Shown: positions 9,500 through 21,269, counted from the stretch's first letter. The stretch: 64,000 bases of DNA from Blattamonas nauphoetae (GCA_033064195.1 JARBJD010000079.1:1-64000), one strand, 5' to 3'. Notes: generated by a model not told the origin, from the letters alone. Translations and numbers: made by a program.

Positions 9500-10990
9500 T
9501 TCTTCTCCTCTCATTTAGGTACATCACATTGTTTTATGAACGGTGGTTTCATTCCCGACTTGTTTTGAACAGGTTTGCTCCATTTTTGAATTCATTCTTT
9601 CCTAAAACTTACTTATGTACCAACGCCGATCAAACCGAAAGTGGACCTGAAGATCAGGTACACAGATGCGTTTTATCGCTTAAAAGTATGTCTCTCGTGA
9701 TTTACCAAACAGGTATTCTCTTCTTTTTTATTCATCTTTTCATAAAACATCTTCATGTATTCGATCTGTGTGATCATCAAACTCAGGTACACTATTGCGT
9801 CTTATGACCAGAAAGTGCTGTTCACTGAATATTTGAAACAGGTTTGCTCTCTTTTTTGTATTATCTCTTTATAAGACATAATGACGTACCAGAATTTTCA
9901 CTTCACTTTTGACATTCTCTTTTCTGGTACAACACTTCACTTTATCCTCTCATTTTCACTTCATTGTCAGTTTTTTTTCATTGTCTCTCACTTTTTTACA
10001 AAATTAAAATTTAAAATGACGTGAACAAAATTTTGATCCTCATCTTTGCTCAAAAAACTTCGTGATTCATCGATAAAATTGTATGCGTTGGTACACCACT
10101 TTGTTTTACTTTCATTCAACTTTCATTTCACCTTTTACACTTCACCACTCTTCGATTTGTGCTCTTCATTTTTTCTAAAACACAACGGTGTACCAACAAA
10201 ACGTGATCTGAAGTGATCGTCCAGATCAGGTACACCACTTCACCTTATCGTTTCATTTCACAACTATTTGATTTCAATTCTCTTTTTTGATCAAAACAAA
10301 GTGGAACACAGAACTAAAAATTTTGATCGTCAAGATAAAAACGAACTGTGATATCTGGTACATGAATGTGTTTTATCACTTCAAACCTTGTTTCACTTCA
10401 CAATTTTGATCTCTTTATTGACATTTTTGCTCTAATCTTTCATAAAACAAAGTGGTGTACCAACGAGATTCAATCTGAAATGATCGGTGAGATCTGGTAC
10501 ATGAATGTGTTTTATCTTTTAGTTTTCACTTCACTCACTCTTAATTCCTCTTGTTTTCTGAAATTTCGTTGAACGCGTTCATAAGGTGAAGTGATGTACC
10601 AACGAAGTGAGAAAAACAATGATTGGAGAGATCTGGTACGTCACTTCACCTTATCGTTGCTAACATTGTTTCACTTCACAATTTTACTCTAATTAGAAAC
10701 ATTTTTGATGAACGCGTTCATAAAGTGAAGTGGTGTACCAATGAAATGCGAACAACAAAGATCGTTCAGATCTGGTACGAGATATTGTTTTATCTTTTAG
10801 TTTTCACTTCAATCACTCTTTTTTTCTCTTTGTTTGTGAAATTTTGACGAACCCGTTCATAAGGTGAAGTGGTGTACCAACGGAACGCAAAGGATCAAGA
10901 TCGTGCAGATCTGGTACGTCACTTCACCTTATCGTTTCATTCTCACTTCATTTACATTTTAGTACTCTAGTTTTGTGAAATTTAGATGAA
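9500..10990. repeat. tandem array of about 139-bp units, each with a hairpin
   Basis: The core GGTAC recurs at 9518, 9657, 9786, 10090, 10229, 10357, 10496, 10635, 10773 and 10913, so most spacings are 138-140 bp (two are 128-129, one about two units). Each later unit pairs a left arm of the form AAGGTGAAGTGGTGTACCAA with a right arm TGGTACGTCACTTCACCTTA about 40 bp away, giving a near-perfect inverted repeat of about 20 bp that could form a cruciform. Between hairpins lie T-rich tracts. Earlier units are more diverged. The array begins about 250 bp beyond the last Polinton gene and may be its terminal repeat or an unrelated satellite. Confidence 0.8.
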
Positions 10991-12994
10991 GATGTTCGTA
11001 AATCTCAATACTTACCCACAATTTTCACATCTTCCGCATCAGCCTTTGCTATCATACTTGCCCACTTCATGGTTGCTTCATTCACATTCTTTTGTTCCAA
11101 TTAAGCAAAAAAGTTGATAAAAAATGAGTTGTTGTGATGTGCTGAAGATCGACAACGGTCGCCAAAAGTGTGTGTGAGATTGGTGAAGTGACGAGGAAAG
11201 TCGAAGTAATTAAAGTGAAAACCAGACGAGCGAAATGAGCAGTGAAAAGCGTTGAAGTGGCTGTGCATGAAACAAACAAGATCAAAAGTTGAGTGTGAGA
11301 AACATGAAAAACCAACATTATGAAAAAACTAGTCGTCAAAAGTGTCGCGAAAATTCAGTACTCCCTCCTCGAAAGGTGAGAAAGAAGATGTGATGTGAGA
11401 AAATCGGGGCAAAAATCGATATGAGTGAAAAGTTGGTGAAAATGTGGTGCAAAAAAGGTGCGTTCAAAAAAAGACGACTATGAAGGTGAGGTGATCGGGA
11501 ACCTAGGAAAAGCGTCGGAAGGACGCGAATGCGAAGATTTTGAAAAATCTAACGCAAAAAACGAAAACTGACGAAAAAAGTGGTGAAAGATGACGTGAAA
11601 AAGTGAGGTTGAAAAGTGTCACCAAAAGGCGACTCCGAGCGAAATGAAGTGTAAAAACGCAAATAGGAGGCAAAAGTGATCCTAAAAAGTGAAGTGCTGA
11701 AAGCGCATACATTTTTTTTAAAAATCGGAGAAACTCGAAAAATGGAATGTGGGTTGATCAAGAAAAATCCCGATCCGGCCTTGATCTAACCAAAAATTCC
11801 AAAAGTGTTTTTTATCGCGAATTTCACCTTCTGAAATCGATTTTGTAATTTTAGAAGGTGTTTGAGGTGTGTTCGAGCCATATAGCAGCAGTTTTAAGCA
11901 AGTTCTGAAAATCGACTTTTTGGTCACTTTTTCGACCACTGTTCGGTACGTAGCTCCACGAATTCTCAACCGATTTTCATCAGGATTGTTTTGATCGACG
12001 ACTCAGATCGTCCTCGACATTTTAGAATTTTTTTCGATTTTTTTCGAAGTGGTTCTCAAGTTGGATTCACTGTGTTCGAGTTCAAAAGTGAAAAAACATC
12101 GAAAAAAGTGACAACATTTTTGGATTATGACAAAAAGTTGCTTCAAAATTGACGCTTAAAATGAGGTCGAAATATTGGACATATTTTTGGAATTTAGGTC
12201 AAATATTGGCATCATTGAAATGTCCCAAATTCCTTTTAATACAAGATTTAGAAATGGTCAATCGGAATTGACTTTCAACTTTGGTTTTCAACGACTATTT
12301 CAATCTGGTTCCCAAATCGTCTACTATACTACTGCTCGTTTGATCAGCAACATTTCAAATGGTAAATATTGCGAATTCAGTCTTAAAGAGGAGAGGAAAC
12401 AAAAGCAGTAGATGTAAGAAGAAAGTTGGACATACAGTCAGCGCAGTTCATTCACATATTGCTCGATAATGACAACATGTTTGATCTGAGTCATTTCATA
12501 TTGTATCGATTGGTCATTAGGTCAAAAAAAGAGAAAAAACAACAATGAGAGAGGTAAACAGAGAGGGAAGCATACGGTTTGCGCTCTTCAGCATGACCCT
12601 GCCCGATTATGACGGGTGGTTAATGTCTGAACAGAATTGTGTGAATGAAGAATGGAATCGGCTTCGAAAAGAAAGAAAAAATCAACCGTCCACTTGAGCA
12701 TTGCTTGAACTGATGCCATCACAAGAGCGAGTCGCTTTCTTTATCGTAACAACGAGACAACACGTGCAAAGTGGAATCGGATGAGTTGAAGAGAACATTG
12801 GTCTCGAATCGGAAAAGCAACTGATGGACCATCCAATACCGTGTTGTCAACATCCTTTCCATAGATCAGGTGGGTTGTTATGATGTAATTCTCCTTTGAA
12901 CAGTTGTTAAATTTTAATATCAAACCTGAACGACATTGAGACCATAGAAATCTCCAAACGAAACCGAAATAGTCGAAGAGAGAGAACACATACT
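10991..12994. other. about 2 kb without a recognisable gene
   Basis: An A- and G-rich stretch (11.0-11.7 kb, many GTGAAAA-type words on the plus strand) followed by AT-rich sequence. Short frames exist on both strands, but none shows a motif or a compositional signature of coding. The left part may be the degenerate edge of the hairpin array; the right part may be the terminal region of the hAT element that follows. No target duplication or inverted repeat could be assigned. Confidence 0.4.
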
Positions 12995-14734
12995 TTATTT
13001 CTTGCTTTTGATGATCATCTTGTCATTCACTGTATTTAGAGTCATACTGCGATTAGAGTCGTTCAAAATTCGTCGCAAAGTCGCCAAAGTCCGCTCACAC
13101 ATAGCTTCGCTGCTTGCGATTGAGAGAAAAGCCTCAGCAACTTTAGCCAGTGCAATTCTTCCTTCATATTGCTCACGCCCGACATCCGTGTTCTCTGAAC
13201 AATCGCTACGACAAACCATATCCCAGTAGGCTGTAGGGGATGCGGATAGAATTGCATCAGATGGATAGTGGCGCTCATTTGAAGATGAAACCCAGAGATT
13301 AAACTGAATCGATAACTGTGTCGGATTGTGAGGAATTCTGAGAGTAGTCGCAGCGGCAATTATCGCATCCGAAACGAGATTGTAGAATGACGTTCTTCCA
13401 ATCATGTCGATGCCTTGTTGGAGATTTTGAGGTGTGAACATGGGAGGTTCTGGGACATGAGCCGTGTCATTCGGAGACGAATTTTGCCATTCTTCGCCTT
13501 CGTTAACGACTACAATTTCGGGTTCAACCGGGAGTAGAGGTGTGGAGATGATCATCCTGCATTTTGATTGGATAGTTTCGAATGAAGGACAAACAAAAGG
13601 AATAGCTGAGTACGGGATAGTGTGTAGATCGCCTAGTCGCTTTAAATTGAGTTTGTCCCTGCCCTCTTTTGTGATTGAAAAGGCAGCCAAAAGTATAGGT
13701 GTCCATTCCGTTCGTAGGAAGAGGTGAATGATATTTGTTCCGAGACAAAACGCACACTGTTTCCAAGGTTCTTCGGAGAATTGTGAAATTGATTGGAAGA
13801 GGCGTTGCACCACGATTAAAACGATTGGGATGGTGTAGGAGAGGGATGAATAGTCTCGCTCGAGATGCTTGATTCCTGAACAGAACGGTCTGAATATTAG
13901 GTTGAGTTGATACCGGATGTTAAAGGTTTCGCAGCTGTTCGGTCCGACTTTGACTGATTGTCCATATTTATCAATGAAATCGAGGATAGTGTCTACCCAG
14001 AGCCACCGATGCTCCATACAGTCTGGAATTTTGGTCGTGAAAGCTGCAGCATGACTCCGCCATTCAACAGTCGCGGCTTTGAGGGTGTTTAGTTTGCTCG
14101 CAAAGAATTCGTCCTGCTTTTTTGTCCACTGGAGTGCACTGTTGAGGAGGTGGCATGAACATGGAACATGAATTGGTATGGGAGCAATGCGAGTGGATGG
14201 AAGGAAATTTCCAATATAGTTTGAAGATGTTGGCCGAAACACAGGCATTTGGGCAGGGAGACGGTCGGTCACAAAGGCGATTGGGGTGATGCCATATGTT
14301 TCTAAATCAGTCAGAATAGAACAAACTGCGTTAGAATACTCCTCAGCCGTTGATATATTTTGATAGAGCTGATAGAAGACAACAGAATTGTCCGATCTGA
14401 GGTTGACAAGAAGGACAAGCAGAAAATGTCTCCCTTGAATTGTTCCCGCGTCCATAGCAACAGAAACTTGTTCGTTTCTCATTTTTGATAGAGATGAGTT
14501 TAGAATTTTGAGTGAGAGTGAGTGACGTTCGGCTGGGAGTCGGAATCTTGAGAATTTTGGGAATAGTGTTTGTGGTTGGCTGTCTGGATTTTCCTGCCCA
14601 TAGCGCATAACTTCATAAATAAAAGAGAAGAAAGCGTCGTCGCACATTCGAGAATCTGATGCATCCAGATGAATCTGCAAAGTACAAAATGTTTGAAAGA
14701 GAGAATTCAGAGTAAGTGGTGTCGTCTCCCTCAT
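12995..14734 (-). CDS. hAT-superfamily transposase (main body)
   Basis: A 579-residue frame from an ATG at 14734. It contains the hAT core: a first acidic position in VAMDAGTIQGR, a second in AFVTDRLPAQ, a CSCHLLNSALQW motif corresponding to the conserved C-x2-H of the insertion domain, and the C-terminal dimerisation block SSEAMCERTLATLRRI with the catalytic Glu. The enzyme family excises DNA by hairpin formation and makes 8-bp target duplications. The usual N-terminal BED zinc finger is not in this frame. The frame at 14731-14985 overlaps its start by 4 bp and may be the missing upstream part in another frame or exon. It could be the helper for the 8-bp-duplication elements in this window. 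Confidence 0.85.
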   Translation of the reverse strand: MRETTPLTLNSLFQTFCTLQIHLDASDSRMCDDAFFSFIYEVMRYGQENPDSQPQTLFPKFSRFRLPAERHSLSLKILNSSLSKMRNEQVSVAMDAGTIQGRHFLLVLLVNLRSDNSVVFYQLYQNISTAEEYSNAVCSILTDLETYGITPIAFVTDRLPAQMPVFRPTSSNYIGNFLPSTRIAPIPIHVPCSCHLLNSALQWTKKQDEFFASKLNTLKAATVEWRSHAAAFTTKIPDCMEHRWLWVDTILDFIDKYGQSVKVGPNSCETFNIRYQLNLIFRPFCSGIKHLERDYSSLSYTIPIVLIVVQRLFQSISQFSEEPWKQCAFCLGTNIIHLFLRTEWTPILLAAFSITKEGRDKLNLKRLGDLHTIPYSAIPFVCPSFETIQSKCRMIISTPLLPVEPEIVVVNEGEEWQNSSPNDTAHVPEPPMFTPQNLQQGIDMIGRTSFYNLVSDAIIAAATTLRIPHNPTQLSIQFNLWVSSSNERHYPSDAILSASPTAYWDMVCRSDCSENTDVGREQYEGRIALAKVAEAFLSIASSEAMCERTLATLRRILNDSNRSMTLNTVNDKMIIKSKK

Positions 14735-15330
14735 TTCATTGAGAGTTTGAGTCTTGCTTCTTCGAATAGTGAAATTGCATCTGTGTGATGTTGCGTCCTC
14801 AACTGATGCTTGGGAGAAAAAATTACATTGAAGTCCATTTTGTTTTTCAATGCATTCTCGATAATAATGGCGACTTCGGCGAACACCATTTTTGTCACAT
14901 GCTTGCCAAATTCTGAATTGTCGGTTTTCAAGAAGGACAACCTGGACATTTGTTCGAAAAGTGCCATTTTTCCGACGAGGATCAATTTCGAAATTCTGAG
15001 CAGGTTCTTAGAAACAAAATGAAAAGAAGAAGTCTAAACTTTCTTTGGAAGAGGTTGGTCTTTTTTCCTTTCGAATATGTTCATTGTCAGCTTGATCACT
15101 TTCACGATCGATTGGATCTGACTTTGTGTCGGAGGGAGTACTTCTCAGATATTCTTAATCATCGAAAGGAGAGAGAATAAGAGTCAAACCTTCCTGGTTA
15201 CTTTTGGTGATTGTGGTTTTTGTGGTGCTGTTGTGCATGTTGTTCGATCTTGTGCAATTTGGGCCCACCATTTCTTTATATCATCGCATATGCTGAATTT
15301 CAGTCTTTTCAATGAATACGGGTGATTAAT
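14731..15330 (-). pseudogene. upstream exon-like pieces of the hAT transposase
   Basis: Upstream of the main transposase frame are three coding-looking pieces on the minus strand: an 84-residue frame (14731-14985) ending in LFEEARLKLSMK; a serine/charge-rich piece at about 15.0-15.15 kb (DPIDRESDQADNEHIRKEKR); and an N-terminal-looking piece near 15.19-15.33 kb (CDDIKKWWAQIAQDRTTC). They are in different frames and carry stops between them. Either small introns separate them (a GT follows the N-terminal piece near 15,190) or the start of this transposase has decayed. A complete BED finger is not visible. The assignment to hAT rests on position and strand. Confidence 0.4.
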
Positions 15331-15677
15331 CGAGTGAAACAATTCTTAGTTGAACAATTGGGGAGATATCAAATCTAACAAAGTCTGAGAGTGTGAAAAA
15401 CAACCCTCTAGTAACAATCAGGGTGTTTCATTGTGGAGAAGAATGAATCCTTCAATATGTTTTCGAAACGACCCGATCATTCTTCAGAATAAACGATGAA
15501 TTTCTCATAATAGTCTGATTTTTTGGATACGCACTCCAAGATAGTGTCTCTGATTCCTGAAAAGAGATATTCTGGACTTTGATCACTTCTTTTTCATTTT
15601 TTCTCAAATGTGATTTCGTGAAAGACTTTCCCAATAAATTCAGAAAGTGTGCAAGTTGTGCTGATAAACTTTTTCTC

Positions 15678-16441
15678 TTAGCACACACTGTTCAGAGTGT
15701 GTTGGCACATTTGCTCAGGGTAAGTGTTCTGCTTGACTGACATGAGTAATTCCGCTCTCGGTGGCTCCACATCAAGCTTCCACGTCACATCTCCCCATGA
15801 GAGTCTTTGCAGCTCCGCTTGTCTCAAGCACGTGAAAGCCATTACCAAAGCAAGTGTTCTTCTCTGCTGACGCGCGAAGGTACGTTCTGTTCTCCATCTG
15901 CTCTCACCCGCCCACTTGAATAACTTCTCAATGTCACACATGACATCATACTTTCTCTTTGGTGGCGCCGTGGTCCTCTTGCTGATTTCCTTTTGGCATT
16001 TCTTCCATGTGGGTGAGTCTTCGCGGAGAGTCTTTGGGTTGAGGAGACACAGTGTGGAGCGTACAGTAGTAGCGATGTCCATTGTGGACTTCTTCTCGCC
16101 GAACTGATCGAACAACCAGTTCGTGAAGTTCAACATGTGAGCTTCCACTCCTTCACCGTGAACGAGTTCTTCACCTGCAATTTCTCTTTCATCGGCGAAC
16201 TCATCAAGAAGTGTGAAGGCTCTCCTCCACTTTCTTCGCACATCTCGAGATTGTGGAAGGAATCTGTCTGCTGCCTTCTCGTCTATCTTGGCGACGACTC
16301 TGAGCTGACTGAAGAAGTGTTCTCCAGCTTCGTTTTGATCTGATGGAAACCGACTCCCACCAGTCCTGGTGGGAGTCTTTGTCTTCCTTCCTCTGAGTCT
16401 TCCAGAGACAAGCTTTGACTTGTCATCCTCATTATGAGGAC
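15678..16441 (-). pseudogene. tyrosine recombinase fragment of DIRS1
   Basis: The fragment matches the recombinase of DIRS2 by eye through its N-terminal SAM-like part and the first catalytic region (TLALVMAFTCLRQAELQRLSWGDV, with the Arg-x-x-Glu pattern of the family). Such recombinases insert a circular double-stranded copy without making a target duplication. Only part of the gene is present; about two or three breaks are apparent, and the downstream catalytic half is not seen. It lies between the decayed host-like block and the hAT element. Confidence 0.65.
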
Positions 16442-16549
16442 GTTTTTTCGAGCTCGACCTCCCTTTTTTATTTGCTTAATCGACATCTAATATTTCCTCA
16501 TTACACCTCTGACTGGGAAAATCTCTGTAATCTCGGATCCACGTGTCTG

Positions 16550-18110
16550 GCTAGATCGAACCCACAATTCACTTTACTCTCGCTCAATCATAATGGAGAC
16601 GATCATTCGATTTCTTGTCATCTATTTCGTGAGTGAACCGAAAGCTAGATATCTTCTGTGGACTCAATGCCACAGAAAATCACTTCATTCAGTGATCCAT
16701 CATGACTCCAACAAGAGGATCTTACTCGGGAGTGAGCTGTTACAAACCAGCACACAATCCCATCTCAATGGCGTTAATAGTGTGTTTTTTTCATTCTCTC
16801 AGATATTATCCTGCTTTCCCCTCCTATTTCAGCATTGTATGCCTTCAAGACGATCCATCACCATCTCTCACTAAAATCGACCGCAATCAGTCGATGAATG
16901 GCAAAACTCACCTTGTTCCTCACTGTCCATCTCTCTCTGCTAAATTGCAGTCACCTCGCATCATTCCTCCCCCAAAGGTTCTTCGCAGGTCTCGTCGAGT
17001 CCAGAAACTGGAACAATGCGGAGATGGATATTCTAATATTGTTTCATCTGGATCTCGATTGCTGATATGCGACACATACATGCTTGTTGTCAGGAATGGG
17101 ATCGCATCGATGAGATGATTATGGTGGACAGTCTTTCACTGACAACTATTGATTGTATCATCTGAACGAAGACACAGTGCTATCAACGCTTCACTTTTCT
17201 CTTCACGGCAGGATTCAATCATTTCCTTTCGTCTTATCATCGCCATATATCCAAAATTCGTACTGTTCACAAAAGTCCAAGAATGGAGTACTTCCTCATC
17301 ATAAAGCGACGACCTTGAACCTTCCCGACAATAGAAAGCATTGAAGAAGACTTTAGCAGGACATATTCTCTCATATCGCACAAGCACCTTAATCCTGGAG
17401 AGGACCGATGCTAACAAACACAGATTCAAGTAGATACAATGGCGATTAAGGAGATTTCACTGCTAAATATGAACAAAGAATTGGATAGAAACGCTCTTGA
17501 AAATGAGATTCAAGAATATCTCTCGATCATCAGATCCTTTCATCCCCCAACCTTCTAACCCGATTATCTGACCATCGCAGTCTGAAAATCGAATCTGCTC
17601 GCTGTCTACAACCCTTTTCATCTTTATGAGACCATATAATCTCTCTACTGTTTACAAATGTCCACACGTCTTCGGCAAAATCCTCGAAATATGACACACT
17701 CTCTTCACGTCTCAACAATGAATAAAGCAGCATTCTACCACTGCTACAATTTGGACAGACTCGACAAACTCCGAATGCTGACCAACCTTCCACATTTCGG
17801 GGCAGGACATCCACCAGCTCGGTTGTATTCGGAGCACAGGATAGATACGCTGAGTGAAATGAAAGGCTCGCTAACACGCTCCCTTCAGCGCACTCTTCAC
17901 ATCTCTCCTCCACATCCGAAAGAAACATTCCAAGAAGCGAATGAGAGGCTACAATGGTTTGAGGAGATGGAACGGTGGAAAGTCGAAGGAAGGGACGCAA
18001 AGGTGGCCGAGACACTCGTTCTGTCGATTCTGAAGCTTGAGAAGTTTGTCGATCTGCAATCACTCTTCCCAGTCGAGCTGTTTACGCGTGTAATGAAGTG
18101 AAGCGCTTTC
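16550..18110 (+). pseudogene. decayed host-like gene fragments of unknown family
   Basis: Plus-strand pieces without long uninterrupted frames. At 16902 an ATG opens a typical secretory leader (AKLTLFLTVHLSLLNCSH). At 17658-18101 a 147-residue frame ends in a helical, charged segment (EANERLQWFEEMERWKVEGR, then VAETLVLSILKLEKFVDLQ). Stops and frame changes between the pieces indicate decay, or several short introns. I do not recognise the protein. These fragments are cargo of the 4.2-kb insertion in DIRS1. Confidence 0.35.
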
Positions 18111-19362
18111 AGAAAAGTGCTGCCTGCTTCCCAGTTGCTTCACACCACTCTGACACCAAGACTGGATGGGAGTGGCATCCACCAACTCAACAGAACCGAA
18201 GGCACCATCCGTCTCGCTCAACCTCCAACAGCAAACACCAAACCTCACCCATATCTCCACAACTTGGTGTTTCACGTCCACTTGTTCATGCTGCCTGCTG
18301 CTGATGTCGTCCTCGCGATGGATGCGAAGGGTTCTGCTGGACACAAGTCTGGTTCGCTCACAACACTGGCGAGGTTGTCTAGCACGTCATCTGGTTTGCA
18401 GTTCTGGATCATTTCGAAACCTCCCTTCAGACAGAATGTGTACACACTCAGCAACATCAGATGAAAATGTCAGTCGGCTGTCATCACCTTTACAGCTGAC
18501 AGCAACATTTAGCGACCTGGACGCAAACGGTCCGTTCGCGCCGGCATTTCGACCAAAGCTACAACATTTCATGTTGATCACGTATGTTTGTGCATTTGTT
18601 TTACTAGCTCCACTTCCGACCTCTGCTCACTCCACTCATCTCGATTGTCATTTGTTCATCACTACTCCTCCTCTCCTCGTATTCATTCGTCCAGTCTCGC
18701 TTGAACAGCCAGACGCAGACAGAGAACAAATCTTCAGAAGGAATTGTAGAGACTGAACGCGAATGTAGCATCGATTGGATCAAAGATCATTCCCACTCCA
18801 TCCTCGTCGACGGCATCGTTTGCCTCGGCTGCACCTCTCGCACTGTCCCCTCGTCTTCTTCCGTCTCACTCATCGCCGACTCCAACCGACCAGACGCGAA
18901 GACAGCGATGACACAGTTCTCGTCGTGTGTTGGGATGAATGTTGTCCGATCACATCTGATTCTGAAGCAGAGAAGCAAAGAAATGTTTGAAATGAAGATC
19001 ACCCTCGTCGACGACGATTTAGGAGCGAGTGAGAGCGATCACGGAGACATGAACGAAAGCGGAGCAACAGCCGAACACGCCTTCGTCATTCTTGTCTCTT
19101 TCGTGTTCACGCGAATCAAGCGAAACAAGGGCAATATCCGCCTTCCACAGCCTTCCCCAATCAAACAACCCGCTGCACCAACTGAAGGATCTCCACTTCC
19201 TCCCTCCATCCTCGACCTTGTTTCTCGCTTCTCGCTTTGGACACTCATCACTCGTCATCAATCAGCCTCGCCCGTCACATTCAAACATCACTCCCACCGA
19301 CACTCACATCTTCAAAGAAGAAGAGAGTTTGCAACACGAAGGATCAACCGAGATAGAACGAA

Positions 19363-20330
19363 GTGGAAGAGAAGCTGGTCGATCCGATCAACCAAGTCGA
19401 GCTGACTGGAGGGTCGATCTTCCGATTGTGGGAGATGTGTCTGAACGAGACCGAGCCAGGTGTGCTGTTCATGTCGGTGGAAGAGAGAAAGCAGAAGTTG
19501 GAGAAGAAGAGAAAGATCACGGAACTGACATCACAGTTGATGCTGATGGAGAACAGAAGACAAGAGGGTCTAGCCGATTCGAACGACGCCGACGTCAGCC
19601 AGTTTCTCGAAGCGGAGAAGAAACAGCGTAAGCAGATTGAACGAATGCTGAAAGAGTGCAAGTCGGACGAGACGGAAATTGAGGACGAGGAGGCAGCAAT
19701 CCAATCACTCTCGATCGAAGACGAGGTCGAAGCAGAACTCCCACCACTTCTCGACCTTCCTCCAAAACCGAAGGGTCGGAAGGAGATTGTGATGTGGGAG
19801 ATCCAGACAGCGAAGAGGAAGTGCACGGAGATGGAGGAATTATGACGGAAGCACATCTCGAAGCAAGAGCAGCTTGTAGTGAAAGCAGAAGAATGACTTC
19901 GAGAGTAGAAGGAGTCAGGACTTCAAGAGGAGCAGGAAAGACTCAGACAAGAACAGTGGGAACGGGAGCAGTTCGAAGCCCAACAGAGAGAAGAGAATCA
20001 GCTGAAGAGTCTTCAGAAACAGCGCGAGAAGTGATACGAGGAAGTACAGAGGAAGAGAATGCAGAAAGCGATGCTCGAGACCGAGAAAAGAGATTAGACT
20101 CCGATACCGCGCATTCACGTCCGAAGTTCGAGCCGAAGCAGTTCAAGACGCAAAGGAAGCAGAATTTAATCGACATGAAGGCGAGAAAGGAGATGGAGAA
20201 AGAAGAAGAGCAGACAACGAGACCGAGCGGACAACGAGGAAGAACCGACAAGAAAGAAGGAACAGCAAGGAGAGAAGACAATGAACTCAAAGATAATAAT
20301 CTTTGCAGAATTGTTGTTATTTAACGACAA
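19363..20330 (+). pseudogene. decayed coiled-coil protein gene
   Basis: A 160-residue frame (19363-19845) with a short globular start (LTGGSIFRLWEMCLNETEPG) followed by charged helix (EERKQKLEKKRKITELTSQ), then an acidic and proline-rich linker. After 19845 the coding continues in another frame as a long Glu/Gln/Arg-rich coiled coil (QEEQERLRQEQWEREQFEAQ) with a few stops, to about 20.33 kb. Such proteins are common in flagellate cytoskeletons, but no family can be named. The frame change and stops show that it is a relic. Confidence 0.5.
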
Positions 20331-20653
20331 AGGCAGAATACCATTAAGGTCTACTACAGACAACATTCACTTTCTCGGATCACCACTCATCCACAGTGCC
20401 AAACTCATTTTTACTTGGAATAAGGAAACTTTTCCTGATTTTTTTCGATTGTTTATGTCTGAATCGTTCTTGTGAATTGTGGTCGGTAACAATTATCGAA
20501 TGACGCGTGATCCACCCAAAAGATAAAATTGATGAAAACCAACAACACGAACCATAGAAAAATTAAACTTTTCACATCTCTCACATCTTGATTAATGTGG
20601 AATAAGACGGATTGACTCAAAAAAAGAGGGGGTCGAGTCTCGAAAATAAACAC

Positions 20654-21027
20654 CCTTATCGTCTCGTACGATCCGAGCGTTCGGCGAGTCGGGCACAGCT
20701 GGTGGAACAGGTGTGTCCAGGACTGGCCTTCCCAACTGGGAACAACGAGCACCGCTTGGCATGATGAGTGTTGCAGCTTCCGGAGGACCTTGCCGATCAG
20801 TCGGATGGGAGGGTGGATCCACAGCTTCTTTCCCTCCCAGTCCTGGACGAGTGCGTCTGTCGCTGTCGCTTCTGGCTCGCTGTTGAGCGACCAGTACTCT
20901 TCGAGAAGGCGGGTTTCTCGGGACGCAAATGCGTCCACTTCTGGTCTCCATTCCAACTCGGAGACCAGTTGATGGAAGATCGCTGGGAGGATCTGGTACT
21001 CTCCCAACGGGTGGAGGCGACTGAGAG
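20654..21027 (-). pseudogene. C-terminal part of the DIRS1 reverse transcriptase gene, cut off by an insertion
   Basis: The minus-strand frame (LEWRPEVDAFASRETRLLEE, then WIHPPIRLIGKVLRKL and a VVPSWEGQSWT motif) matches the region that follows RNase H in DIRS2 (VPQIDLFASYKNR, HPPILLIPRVLKKL, TPDWANQSWT). It is separated from the rest of its gene by the 6.6-kb element at 21028-27669. The 8-bp ACTGAGAG at 21020-21027 is one copy of the target duplication. Treated as a fossil. Confidence 0.75.
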
Positions 21028-21107
21028 GGGCCTTGCTAAATGTACGACTAAATTGCTAAATGTACGAATGGAGCTTCAAGGTTCAATTCCCTTCTTGACT
21101 ATTTTTT
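21028..21107 (+). repeat. left terminal inverted repeat of the 6.6-kb element
   Basis: About 80 bp, paired with 27590-27669. It contains a tandem doublet of GCTAAATGTACGA and a GGTTCAATTCC stretch resembling a tRNA B box. Confidence 0.9.
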
Positions 21108-21269
21108 TATTTTCTCTTTTTTTCAAAAACTATTGTGTTCATCGTTACTAACTGTTTTTTGTATACTGGCCTGACCGGGGGTGACCGGTCACTTTTTTCC
21201 AAAAAGTACTGACCGTCAGTGACCGGGAAATTTCGAAATATGGGTGAGATCACAGGATGAACATCACCA

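Larger units (their letters stand above)
16442..20653. mobile_element. about 4.2-kb insertion in DIRS1 bounded by imperfect inverted repeats
   Basis: The left edge reads TTTTTTCGAGCTCGACCTCC on the plus strand. The right edge, read on the minus strand, is ATTTTCGAGACTCGACCCCC; the two match with small gaps over about 30 bp. The reverse transcriptase gene of DIRS1 stops on one side and the recombinase begins on the other, on the same strand, so the block looks inserted. I could not find a clear target duplication, and no transposase is recognisable inside. It contains only decayed host-like reading frames on the plus strand. Confidence 0.45.

Noticed and set aside
9500-10990. CRISPR-like array
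   Set aside because: Units are contiguous 139-bp tandem repeats with internal hairpins, not short identical repeats with unique spacers, and the context is eukaryotic.
21080-21107. Possible tRNA gene or tRNA-derived SINE in the terminal repeat
   Set aside because: Only a B-box-like word is present; there is no acceptor stem, A box or cloverleaf, and the T stem does not pair properly.
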